This document shows, in pieces, positions 21,146-31,023 of a stretch of 64,000 nucleotides of DNA (within the stretch, counting starts at the first letter, position 1; the number at the start of each line of letters is the position of its first letter). The notes under the pieces were generated by a model. It did no database searches, had not been told where the DNA came from, and saw only the letters and a program-made list of their open reading frames with translations. The stretch is from Pseudevernia furfuracea (lineage: Eukaryota; Ascomycota; Lecanoromycetes; Lecanorales; Parmeliaceae). The position numbers were made by a program, and so were the translations under genes. Location of the stretch: NCBI GenBank assembly GCA_022315425.1, contig JAIUPT010000041.1:1426001-1490000 (forward strand). Direction: 5' to 3'.

Positions 21146-21630
21146 GATTTTTGGCGTATCGAAGCTCAGCGTTCGTTGCGAGTAGGCTGAGCCGGTGAAC
21201 GTCCGCAGCTTTGGGTTGCCGTAAATGAAAGGCAGTGTGGTGAGATGAGGTTGTTGCTCAAAGGCAACGCGCTAATGGCAAGTTCTGAGGAAATAAGAAT
21301 GGACAATGAGGAGTGGTCAGAGATACGCGGGGTTGGCAGAGGAATCGAGGAGAAGATGTGAGCCTGACGCCACAAGTTCTGGAAGCGCCTGCTTTCCAGG
21401 ATCGTCATCCGTGGAAAGCGCGATGGATAATGACAGCGAATTGCTGAGAGCGCTGTCTGGCTAACGATACGGCATCCGGTTGTCCTTCACGCGCAACAGA
21501 AGTCGAGACGGCATATTGTTCTCATTAGGATATCATACAAATCTGTACAAGGCATCTAATCAAATTTGGCAAATGCTAACTCATAGGCCAACGCTAGCGT
21601 CATTCTTGCATGTTGCAACATATGATCTGT
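21146..21630. other. Intergenic region (DUF1774 promoter / LAP1 3' end)
   Basis: This 485-bp spacer lies between two minus-strand genes. It should contain the LAP1 3' UTR and the DUF1774 promoter. I see no gene or repeat in it. Confidence 0.5.
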
Positions 21631-22993
21631 TTACGGATGATCAGTATAAGTGGCCACATGAAAAGCGAGTGCTTGGAGTTGCCTACCGAAATTGAGAAAC
21701 TCTATCTTGTCTTGCGATGTGTGAATCTTGTTATCGCTGTACTTAAAATCCGATTCAATTACGAACGCGGAAGGATAGCCAGCCTTTGACGCGGATGCGT
21801 GATCGGAGCATGCATATCCACACTTGGTAAGAATATAAGGGATCGAGCAATACTGGCACACGGTTAGCAGGGAGCAAGTGATCAGCTCACACCGGTGGTG
21901 ACATACCTGTGTGATGATTTTCTTGATAAAGTCAGTGAGATGCGGATTGACAAAGTCTGTAATCACCCCAACGCTTTCTGGTTCTCCTGCTTCAATCGTT
22001 TTGTGAGTGTAGCCAGTCATATCCTGTTGCAACATCGCCTTGACGTCTCGACCTTCCTTTTCGTATGCAGAGAAGATAGCCTGACTCCCAAGGAGTCCGC
22101 CCTCTTCGGCGGAGTACCAATGAAACTCCACAGTGTTCGATGCATTTCCTTTGATGACCGCTTCAGACTTTAACAGAACTCGCAGAGCCTCAAGAATAGT
22201 GACAGTGCCACTACCATCGTCGTCTGCTCCAGGAGCAGAGAGTATCGACGGCAGGAAGAGATTGATACTATCTTGATGTGCGCCGATCACCACCGTTTTA
22301 TCGCTTTTCCCAGGTATTGTGGCGATTATGCTATTTTGTCCCCAAGAATGTTCGAAAGTCTCAACACGAACGCCGTATTCTCCGGCTCCGGAGTCGTGTA
22401 TCGTCTGGTTAACTTTGCTGTACAGCCACGCGGAGGACTCGGCACCATACGTAGATTTATAGTACCTTGTATGGAAGGATGTAAATTTCTCCAAGTTCTT
22501 GTGCATATTCTTTTGCTTTAGCTCTTTCAACAACGGCACCAGGCTGTCATTGTACGCTGGTTTATTCGGGAACTGGACAACGGCATCTCTTGAGACGTCC
22601 GAAGTACTCAATGCTCCGAGGTCTGGAGTATGTGTGATGTCCATGAAATTGATACCATCCTGCGTACGAGACATGTTAACATCCTCAACATTCGACAGGC
22701 AAAAGCCTATTCTCCAATGGGGGGTTATAGCTACATACTCGTCTTAGTGCCCACTTCTCGTCTTCTGCAATCCACTAGCACATTTCGGAGTCAGCATTCG
22801 CATTCGTAGATAAAGAGGCAGTCTCGAACAGGAAGAGATAAGCTGAGGGTCTTACTCTTGTTTCTCCTGGGCCCAATTCGACGAGGTACAGCTCTTGATC
22901 GTCATTGCCGAGGAGAGTCTGGTCGGGTCTAGCAAGGGACAAAGCAACAACTGTTGTTGAAAGTCCGAAAATGGCAAGCGAACAAAGCTTCAT
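21631..22993 (-). CDS. Secreted leucine aminopeptidase (M28E, LAP1-like)
   Basis: Predicted 382 aa from exons 22993-22856, 22774-22739, 22659-21907 and 21852-21631 (introns 81, 79 and 54 nt). The last intron has GTATGT, CTAAC and CCAG signals and leaves the frame open if retained, so it is easily missed. A signal peptide is visible (MKLCSLAIFGLSTTVVALSL). It is followed by a propeptide with WIAEDEKWALRRDGINFMDI. The di-zinc peptidase core has GAHQDSIN, APGADDDGSGT, SAEEGGLLGS, QQDMTGY and CGYACSDHASASKAGYPS, giving the expected His/Asp/Glu/Asp/His ligands. Length matches fungal Lap1 (~388 aa). The likely role is extracellular release of N-terminal residues from peptides. Confidence 0.95.
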
Positions 22994-23367
22994 TTCGATG
23001 GTAAATGTGGTTGTGAAGATCAGATGGGATTAATGAGATAGTTCCGGGCAGGTGATGGTCATCAAGGTCGCCAATCTGATATTAAGCGCACTGCGCAATG
23101 CCTCGGCCCGCTAGAGTAGCAAGCCAAGCATACAAGCGTGACATTTATTACGAGTAGCGTGTTTCTTCGACCTGATTGCAGTCATGACTCCATCTATGAC
23201 TCCGTGAACCAGATTGCTTCGTCAGTCCATTCTGTTCCAGTTGTCTACCTACGGGTGGAACGGATATATATTCTCCCTATTCTCTATCAACGAGTTGCGA
23301 GCAAATAGCGCCCTCTCGACCTTCTTACTTTACCAGCACTTATCTCTCCTGACGTAACTTCGGCAGA
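22994..23367. other. Divergent promoter region (LAP1 / R3H-associated)
   Basis: This 374-bp head-to-head spacer has a TATATA element at 23265-23270, about 100 bp upstream of the plus-strand start codon. No coding signal is seen. Confidence 0.55.
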
Positions 23368-24487
23368 ATGGCAATCTATCCAAACACCAATGCGCAGAAC
23401 GGTGCTCCTAATGCTTCGCCCTCTCATCCCATCAATATCGAAGCATGGACCGAGGAGGCCACGCAGTCACTCAGTGCAGTCTCGCTCGTCTCCCCACACG
23501 GCCTCCCCAGTACAAGCGTATCTCTTGCCATTGACCTCGACGAGCCGTCCCATCAACAGCAAAAAGAAATTGCTGGGACGGCTCGCCGTGCAGATAAAGC
23601 TTCTTCCGCCTATCGTCCTCGCCGCGAGCCTCTACGACGCGATAGCCTGAAGCGTCGTGAGGCGCTCCTCAAAGGCAAAGAAGGAAGCCGTCGGCGTACA
23701 CGTTGGGAAAATGGTTCGTATCATACTTGATCAAGATGATACGGATCTTTTTTATTGACGATCTTGGTCTTGTGCGCAGATCGTCTGTTGAACAACCCAT
23801 GGGCGCAGCCACCATTACCGAGCGATTGGGAAGTCCACCCAACATATCCCAAACATGCCGTTCCCTATTACCTTGCACCGTTATGGGACCAAGACATGGC
23901 CGCACGAGCCGGTGCTGAGAAGAAGAAGCGCGAGACAGCCCGAAAACAGGCTGAGGCAGAAGATGAGAGCGCTGGCAAGATCCCAAGAAAGCTTCGCGAG
24001 AAGCTCAAGAAAGCCAAGGCTGCTAAGGGTTTGTTGAAGGATCTTGAAGAGCAAGTTCGCCTCTTTATCAAGAACTGGGAAGACCAGAAGAAGGATATTG
24101 GCGAGCATGAGCTGGATTCTGAAGACGAAGATATTGTATTCGTCGGCCGAAACGGGCAAATGAATGATATACCTTCGTCGCCAAAGATCAACTTCGATGA
24201 GAGTGATGCTGAGAGACTGGTCTTTGACAGCTTGGCAAACGACCAGGGTGCGAGCTTTGGGTATGTGGCTTAATACTTGCTGCCATGCTTCAAAACGTGG
24301 AACTGAATTAGAATCTAGGCGCTGGCTGGTCCATTCGATTGCATCTTACTACGGCCTCCGCACCTGGTCTATTACTGTGGGTGATCCCGCGAGGCGTGAG
24401 GCGTATGTTGGAATACCACCGCAGCAAAGAAGTGGCAAACCTGCTTCTCTGGTGCTAAGGCCTCGTCCTCTGTGGGGTATGGTCTAA
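23368..24487 (+). CDS. R3H-associated N-terminal domain protein
   Basis: Predicted 331 aa from exons 23368-23713, 23780-24260 and 24319-24487 (introns 66 and 58 nt). The first join, RRRTRWEND-RLLNNPWAQPPLP, recreates the R3H-associated N-terminal domain, with PPLPSDWEVHPTYPKHAVPY next. A basic coiled-coil-like middle (KLREKLKKAKAAKGLLKDLE) precedes an acidic patch. The C terminus, RWLVHSIASYYGLRTWSITV followed by GDPARREAYVG, is the single-stranded nucleic-acid-binding R3H-type end. The function in fungi is unknown; an RNA-related nuclear role is an inference. Confidence 0.88.
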
Positions 24488-25430
24488 GCTGAGTATCTCA
24501 CGTGCTGCGCTTGAGGCCCTTGGATCATGGTTTCTTGTATCTGTATACGCGTGGAAGATCGATCCTAAGTGCACAATGTTTTCGTCATATTCTATATCCA
24601 GAGCCTTTAACAACAACGTGCAGCGGGTCGATTCATATAGGCAGTCCGTGCAACACATCATTAGGCGAGAGCGATTTCTGGAGGATCTAGTAGACCATCT
24701 GCTTAATTGTATTGTTCCTGCATCCGTGGTGGCCGACTTCAGATACCACAGTACGGTGCAAACCAGTGGAAGCGATGATTTGCGGCACAGCAACAAACAT
24801 TCTTGCTGTCATACACATACATAACCCGCTATGCCCTTCCTATTCCTAGATATCAATCGTTCTTGACTGTGCAATCGCGCGGAAAGGTGTTCTCTTGCCA
24901 CAAACAATTCAAATACTTACCTAAAGTCCAACGCCGGTAGACGTTCATCAAGATCAGTCTAGGTAGAAGAAGAAACGCTCGGTTTAGAGTATAACAGCTT
25001 TGGAAGATTGAACACATCTTGGCTGTGTTGCCATCACCGGTAAGTTGGCGAGTAACTATGGGGAAAATCCAAACATGGAAATTTTGTAAAGAGAGATTGC
25101 TGACAGCACGGTGAAATTATTGAGGTGCGAAGGTGCTCACTTCGTCTCTCTTTTCCGAACAGCACCTCCGGCTCCTCTCCTACACGAAGAAGCTTCACGA
25201 GTTAATGCCTGTATTCCGCATGAATATTTATATTCAGTAATTATTTACTGAGCGCGGGAGCCTTTTGAAATCTACCTTACCGCGCAATACCGCTAGAGTA
25301 AACAGGCACTAAAAATGAAAAGTGACGCTTGGGCCAGCACGCGTTGCTGCGACGCGTTGCTGTCTACCCCAGACGCGACGAAGTTCAGATCCAATGCATT
25401 TTCAAAGAGCCGAAACCAATTGTAGCTACA
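24488..25430. other. Intergenic region upstream of thymidylate synthase
   Basis: This 943-bp spacer separates two plus-strand genes. A duplicated ACGCGTTGCTGCG / ACGCGTTGCTGTC block at about 25339-25364 contains two MluI cell-cycle-box-like ACGCG cores (plus ACGCGAC at 25373). In yeasts such boxes drive S-phase genes including thymidylate synthase. I see no gene here. Confidence 0.5.
25339..25377 (+). promoter_or_regulatory. Cluster of ACGCG (MCB-like) cores
   Basis: Three ACGCG cores (CACGCGTTGC, GACGCGTTGC and GACGCGACG) lie 54-92 bp upstream of the thymidylate synthase start codon. The two ACGCGT copies match the MluI cell-cycle box bound by MBF in yeasts, where thymidylate synthase is a classic MBF target. 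Conservation of that control here is an inference from motif and position. Confidence 0.5.
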
Positions 25431-26529
25431 ATGACACAGACAGAAAGAGGCACACGATCCGACGGAAATAACTTGTCACAACCGCATGAGGAACACCAAT
25501 ACCTTGATCTGATCCGGAACATCCTTAACAACGGCGAGCATCGCCCGGACAGGTATTCTTAGCGCTTTTCAAATTTCCAATTGTATACTATGCTCACCCT
25601 CGCAAAGAACAGGAACAGGTACTCTCTCCCTCTTTGCACCTCCAGCCCTGCGCTTCTCCCTTTCGCGACCCTCACCAGATTCCTCCTTACATCCGATCTC
25701 GGTACTACCACTCCTAACCACCAAACGGGTCTTCCTCCGCGCCGTCATCGCCGAACTCCTCTGGTTCATTGCCGGCTCAACCTCATCGTTCCCCCTCTCC
25801 GAAGCGGGTATAAAGATCTGGGACGGCAATGGCAGCCGCGAGTACCTCAATAGCGTTGGCCTTTCTCACAGAGAAGTAGGAGATCTGGGACCTGTGTATG
25901 GTTTCCAATGGCGGCATTTTGGCGCTGAGTATGTGGATGCGAAGACAGATTACACGGGCAAGGGAGTGGATCAGTTAGCGGAGGTCATTGATAAGTTGAA
26001 AAATAAGCCCTATGACCGAAGGATAATACTGAGTGCGTGGAATCCTGCGGACCTGGGGAAGATGGCATTGCCGCCTTGTCATATGTTTGCACAGTTCTAT
26101 GTTTCGTTTCCAAAAGCCTCGACGCCTACGCTGCAGGCAAATGGCGATCAGGCGGAGTCGGCAGCGCACCTCAATGGCAACAGGGTTCCTAAACCTCGAG
26201 GCGTTCTTTCCTGCCAGCTGTACCAACGTTCATGCGATATGGGACTCGGTGTCCCTTTCAACATCGCCTCTTATGCTTTATTGACACACATGCTTGCGGA
26301 TGTGTGCGACTTGATTCCCGGAACCTTCATACATACTATGGGAGACGCCCATGTGTATTTGGATCATGTGGATGCTTTAAAGATACAGCTGGAGAGAACA
26401 CCGCGGGACTTTCCTGATCTTAATATTCTGGATCACCACGAAGGAAGTATTGATGGGTGGAAAGCTGAGGATTTTGAGATAAAGGGATATAAGCCGCATG
26501 GGAGTATTCCCATGAAAATGAGTGTATGA
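25431..26529 (+). CDS. Thymidylate synthase
   Basis: Predicted 347 aa from exons 25431-25552 and 25608-26529. The 55-nt intron (GTATTC...CAAAG) joins NGEHRPDR to TGTGTLSLFAPPALRF, restoring the family's RTGTGT motif. The enzyme makes dTMP from dUMP with methylene-tetrahydrofolate. Visible landmarks are LLWFIAGST, YGFQWRHFGAEY, the catalytic Cys198 in ALPPCHMFAQFYV, CQLYQRSCDMGLGVPFNIAS and MGDAHVYLDHVDAL. A ~30-residue insertion after YVSFPKAS, rich in Ala/Asn/Gln, replaces the tight turn of bacterial enzymes, as in other fungi. The exon 2 start is set by the family motif; an alternative AG seven bases downstream would break the frame. Confidence 0.96.
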
Positions 26530-26691
26530 TACATGTGAGAAGAGACATATTTGAATGTTACAGATGCATGTCATGAGCTGTTACCAGGCATGAACATCGA
26601 CCGGAAAACCGCGAAAGATTTCCTGTCTCAACGCCTACCCATTCTACCAGCGCCATCGCTATGCGCATATACAAGACACAAAATCGTGTCA

Positions 26692-27609
26692 TCATTTGGT
26701 CTCCGCAGGGCCCACCCCACGCAGCAGAACAATCGTATTTCCATTTACGCACACATCCTCAGCCTTCTCTCCGAACTCCAATAGTCGTCCAAGCTCCACA
26801 TGAAATACCCTCAATCGTTCCTCCTCTCCACCACCTCTGTTGTTCACATTTTCCACTTGTAAACTTTTCGCCGCGGCATCTAATACCCTCCCCACACTCC
26901 AGTCCTTACTATACCAGTATTCACCTTTCGGTAATTTGCTGCTTGTTGTACTCGCTTCAGCTTCCACGTACAAAAATATTCTCTTGTCCATCGGCACTTT
27001 CGCATCACCCTTTGCCGTCCGCTTCAGCCCGTTCACCGCTATGCTTCGACTAGCTGCGGTTGACGGTTTGGGCTTCGGCAAGACAGCCGCTTGCTTTTCT
27101 TTGCCCCAAGCTCGTAATCGACCGAGGGCCGCCTTTGCCTTTTCCGCTTGTGTGGGACCGGTCGAGGGTCGCGCACCGATGGGTATGAGTGTAGAGCAGC
27201 TGTGGTCCTCCTTCAAGCGGTGCTTGAGACAGTATTGTCGATTACAGGTCGGACAGCCAACGCCAACGGAGTTGAGTGTATTGATGTAGGTTTTACAGCT
27301 TGGATGCGAACATTGCGAAGCAGTCAAGAGAGCCGGCTTGCCCGGATTGGCACTGTTCGTAGTTGAAGAAAGCGCAGTAGCTTTGCGCCTTGCGGCCGCC
27401 CACTCGCCGGCGCGAGGGCATTTATGAGCTGTTTCGGTGCGGTGGTCGAGGCAGTAGGTGCCTTTGCAAGATTCGCAGCGGAAGGGTAGGAAATCGAGTT
27501 GGTTGCAGTAGGTGTACTGACAGTGGGCACCGATCGCTTCAAGGTCTTTGTCCATGGTGGTGAAGGTTTGGGACTCGGGAAGAGCTGGGGATGTAGACGA
27601 GGACGCCAT
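26692..27609 (-). CDS. AN1-type zinc finger protein, Cuz1-like
   Basis: Intronless, 305 aa. Two AN1 zinc fingers are visible at about residues 30-70 (CQYTYCNQLDFLPFRCESC, then YCLDHR and HKCP) and 99-140 (CSHPSCKTYINTLNS, CPTCNRQYCLKHR, DHSC). After a basic Ala/Lys linker, the C-terminal ~100 residues (KRIFLYVEAEAS through NGNTIVLLRGVG) resemble a ubiquitin-like fold. This order, tandem AN1 then UBL, is that of yeast Cuz1/human ZFAND1, which links Cdc48/p97 to the proteasome during arsenite stress. It is divergent from the holo-ACP synthase gene across a 544-bp spacer. Confidence 0.88.
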   Translation of the reverse strand: MASSSTSPALPESQTFTTMDKDLEAIGAHCQYTYCNQLDFLPFRCESCKGTYCLDHRTETAHKCPRAGEWAAARRKATALSSTTNSANPGKPALLTASQCSHPSCKTYINTLNSVGVGCPTCNRQYCLKHRLKEDHSCSTLIPIGARPSTGPTQAEKAKAALGRLRAWGKEKQAAVLPKPKPSTAASRSIAVNGLKRTAKGDAKVPMDKRIFLYVEAEASTTSSKLPKGEYWYSKDWSVGRVLDAAAKSLQVENVNNRGGGEEERLRVFHVELGRLLEFGEKAEDVCVNGNTIVLLRGVGPAETK

Positions 27610-28153
27610 GATGGGTTGCTGCAGGATTTTATTTGATATGCTTTGGGTTGGTCTTTGCCGCCGTGTAGGCAGCGTGGCTTCGTCAGCTCATTGCTATGGG
27701 ATGGTGGATGGGTGTTTTGATAATAGCTTCCAGAAGCTACCAGAATACCAAGATACGGTATAATCTAAAGTAGGGCTGAAATAGTAGCACGTTTTACAAG
27801 CGCCATTGAAACGCTCGATCGACTGCTGCAACTTTAATTTCCCTAAATTTCATTACTATTAGGTACTCAAATGACTATCGTATCTTACGAGTTGAAGTTC
27901 ATTTTACACGGAGCTGAAACCCTTCTTCCTGTCAATAGCATTGCACGGCTGCTTATATCTTGGTCTAGCTGCTGTCGTCGCTAACTCTTCTTGGATATGC
28001 AACAACAATCGCTGGAACTGAAATGGTTGTAATCCTGGAGCAAAAAGACAGTCCTTGTCCTCGATTCTGTGTTCCGCATTGGACAGAAAGAGCTAACGCC
28101 ACCGTATCTCCTGTGCCTTAGAGTGCACAAGCGTCGAGACAGTTTAAACAGTA
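27610..28153. other. Divergent promoter region (Cuz1-like / holo-ACP synthase)
   Basis: This 544-bp head-to-head spacer is AT-rich in its centre (27830-27900). I see no gene or repeat. Confidence 0.5.
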
Positions 28154-29300
28154 ATGGCTCCCAAACCATTCCCTTTTCCGATTGGCATCGGGATCGATGT
28201 GTGTCGAGTCAACCGTATCGCAGCTATTCTGCGCCATGAGCACACGCGAAATCGTTGGGCTCGAAAGATCTTCACCCGTCTCGAGTGGCCAGCTCTATGC
28301 AGAAAATTGCAGCGCGCAGAGAAAGCGATAGGAGAGCTGATTGGACGAGCTGATGCAACAAGCGATCAAAACCTGGTCAATGAGAATCAGGCAACCGCCG
28401 AGAATAACGACAACGCCATTTGGATGTTGCCCAGATTATCTGGATATTCATCGACTTTCGAGGACGAAAATTCCTATTGGTCTGCCATTGCCGATGAGAG
28501 GTCTGCTTTAGGAGCCTTGGCACGCCATCTTGCTGGAAGGTCAGACTCTCTTTGAGGAGCTGGATCTGGATATTGCCTGCTTACTGACAATGTGTCGCAT
28601 TAATAGGTGGGCCGCAAAAGAAGCGGCGATCAAAGCCCATCGGCATCGTCAGCTTTACATGCAGAGTATTTCAATCGTTAGACCTACTCTGCCGCCTGGC
28701 TCGTTCTCCGGTACGGGTACCGGTGGATTTCAGAAGCTCATTGCGCTCATCGACCCCCCCAGTGACAAAATCGAAATAGTGAGGCATGTAGCGACACTAC
28801 GAGGGTTGAGAGGCTTTAGTCCTCATAATTACAAGCTCCACAAAGGGGCTTTGATGAGCAAAGGCGAGCTTCACAAGGAGGTTCAGGAGTCAGAGGACGG
28901 AAAGGAGCACAGAGGATTGCATTACTACAGGCGATCTCGAGTCAAAGACTCTGATAGGCAAGTCGCCGAGATCAACATCAGTCATGACGGTGATTATGCT
29001 GTCGCAATGTGCATGGCATTCGATCCGCCAATGCCAACAGTTCGCGAGAAGACAATCGTTGACAAGGGAAAGGGACTTCCGCTGCACGAGCCGCAATGGG
29101 GTGATGAAGGATGGCTCGACTTGGCCAAACCAGGACTTGAAGGGGGCTCATTTGGATTGGAGAAGGAACCGGCGTTGGACATGTTAGACATGCCGTTAGA
29201 TAATCTGTTGGATGAGCCGGAGACACCACCAGACCCAGACGCGTTTAAGAAGACCTTCAAAGAAGTCTTTGAGAACAGCAATGTCCCTTTCGTTCGATGA
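28154..29300 (+). CDS. Mitochondrial holo-[acyl-carrier-protein] synthase (Ppt2-like)
   Basis: Predicted 359 aa from exons 28154-28539 and 28607-29300. The 67-nt intron (GTCAGA...AATAG, ACTGAC branch) joins LARHLAGR to WAAKEAAIKAH. The AcpS/4'-phosphopantetheinyl transferase signatures are GIGIDVCRVNRI near residue 12 and RWAAKEAAIKAH, which supply the Mg2+-binding Asp and Glu. NISHDGDYAVAMCMAF forms the last core strand. The enzyme should transfer phosphopantetheine from CoA to mitochondrial acyl carrier protein. It is much longer than the ~120-aa bacterial AcpS because of an insertion between the two motifs and an acidic C-terminal extension, both usual in Pezizomycotina. Confidence 0.92.
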
Positions 29301-29557
29301 TGCTACAAGCAAGCTCTGAGCAACAACCAGTACGGATTTTCGGCGGCAATTTCCCATTTTCCACAAGCCGTAGTGTTGAATCGAGCCTAAATTCAACTTG
29401 CATGCGTGTATTTATAAGACCGACGTTCAACATTATAATCGTAAGATAAAAAAATGTCAGTAGGATCGGGATACCACGCTGGTTATGGACTCACAAAACA
29501 ATACTATTATTTATTTATTATTTTAGGAGTTTCCATATTCAGACTGAAATTATGAAC

Positions 29558-29703
29558 GGGGGGTTGGCGCAATGGTAGCGCGTGTCTCTCCTATTTAATC
29601 GTTGGACATTTAAAAGACAAGGTTGAGGTAATTTGAATCCCTTTTGATTCCTACCGACTTTCTTACTCACATCGGTTTCAGGGTTCGAGTCCCTTGCTCC
29701 TCG
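29558..29703 (+). tRNA. tRNA-Arg(CCU) with a canonical intron plus an extra insertion
   Basis: The tRNA parts are acceptor strand 29558-29564, D arm 29567-29581, anticodon stem TGTCT (29583-29587) and loop CTCCTA with anticodon CCT (29590-29592). A 20-nt intron (29594-29613) follows position 37. The 3' anticodon stem AGACA (29615-29619) pairs perfectly. The variable loop AGGTT ends at 29624. Then an unexplained ~54-nt segment (29625-29678) precedes the T arm CAGGG-TTCGAGT-CCCTT (29679-29695) and acceptor strand GCTCCTC plus G73 (29696-29703). The acceptor stem pairs over all 7 positions if three G.U pairs are allowed. A and B boxes are intact. A T5 tract at 29715-29719 would end Pol III transcription. 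Without both insertions the molecule is 72 nt. Confidence 0.65.
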
Positions 29704-29714
29704 CATTTACCTTC

Positions 29715-29719
29715 TTTTT
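29715..29719 (+). terminator. Pol III T5 terminator
   Basis: A run of five T lies 12 bases after the last tRNA base, a normal position and length for RNA polymerase III termination. It supports transcription of the whole 29558-29703 unit as one precursor. Confidence 0.6.
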
Positions 29720-29983
29720 GCCCTCTAGAGTAGAGTTCTGAGTGTTAAAGTTGCTTTACTGCAGCAAGCGGCTCAGTCACTTTCTCAAGGCGAGGGAAAA
29801 CACGTCTGCGGCATTGCAGAACCTCACATGAAATCTCCACTCTTGGGCTTTGGATCATTATATTCCAGTCTCTACTAGCAAGCGTAGGAATTGCTTTCTT
29901 GCTTTTGAAAGGTTCACATTTATCTGAACAACGGACAGTGAACTTCCCGTACCCACACCATTGAGTCTCCACAACAAATCAAT

Positions 29984-31023
29984 ATGCCTTTTTCTCACCA
30001 TTCTCACTCTGGCCAATTCTGTGGTCATGCAGAGAACACACTGGAAGAGGTCGTCCAGACAGCAGTCACCAAGCAAATGGATCTTTACGCTTTGACCGAG
30101 CACATGCCGAGAGAAGAGGAGGACCTCTACCCCGAAGAGGTAACCACACTATCTGCCTTGAATTACTTGGGAGCTTACACGGTTCTGCCAGATCAGATTA
30201 TCACACACTGATACAACGCTTGCTAAGCAGTTTGATGACTACTTCCATGAAGCCCAGCGGCTTCAAAAGGCGTACGCTTCAACGATCAAGCTCCTCATCG
30301 GCATGGAGATCGACTGGATACGGCCTTCGTCTCTAGATTTGATCCAGGGCCTGCTTAGGAAATATTCTTTCGACCTTTTTATTGGATCTTTGCACCATGT
30401 GCATACCATCCCCATCGACTATGATAAGAAGATGTATTTCGATGCCCGCGAAAAGTCTGGTGGTACCGATGAAAAGCTGGCGGAGGATTACTTTGATCTA
30501 CAGTATGAGATGCTTAAGGCTCTGAAGCCGCCTATTGTCGGTCACTTTGACTTGATCCGATTATTCAGTGATGACCCGGAATCGAGCTTCATGCAATGGA
30601 CAGGTGTCTGGCAGAAGATACTCAGAAATATTGACTTCATTGTGGACTATGGAGGCCTTGTTGAGCTCAACTCAGCATGCTTGAGGAAAGGCATGAGCGA
30701 GCCATATCCTAAGGCAGAGATTTGCAGGGTGATTATCGAACGTCTAAATGCAACAAGTTTAGATGACTAAGTAACGGTCACAGGAAATCGTGGCCAGGGA
30801 TGGTGCTTTTACTTTGTCTGACGATAGTCATGGCATCGAACAAGTCGGCACAAACTATGGCCAATGTCTGAGCTTTGCTGAGGAGGCGGGCATAACCAGC
30901 ATTGTTTTTCTCGAAAAGGGTGCCGCCACCAAGGACAGCCGATTTCCAGGAATCGCTACAAATTCCGTCAGCCTAATAGAGCTCAAAGAGCATCCAAGTT
31001 TCTTCCGCCTCGAGGGATTTTAA
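29984..31023 (+). CDS. Histidinol-phosphatase (His2-like, PHP family)
   Basis: Predicted 297-298 aa from exons 29984-30139, 30228 (or 30231)-30728 and 30784-31023. Histidinol-phosphatase removes phosphate from histidinol phosphate in histidine synthesis. The N terminus MPFSHHSHSGQFCGHAENTL has the PHP-domain metal-binding histidines. Further landmarks are LTEHMPREEEDLYPEE, GMEIDWI, FIGSLHHVHTIPIDYD, PPIVGHFDLIRL, VELNSACLRKG and FTLSDDSHGIEQVG. The first intron ends in a tandem acceptor (AAGCAG, 30225-30230), giving proteins with or without one Gln. The second intron (55 nt, GTGATT...CACAG) removes an in-frame TAA. Confidence 0.95.
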
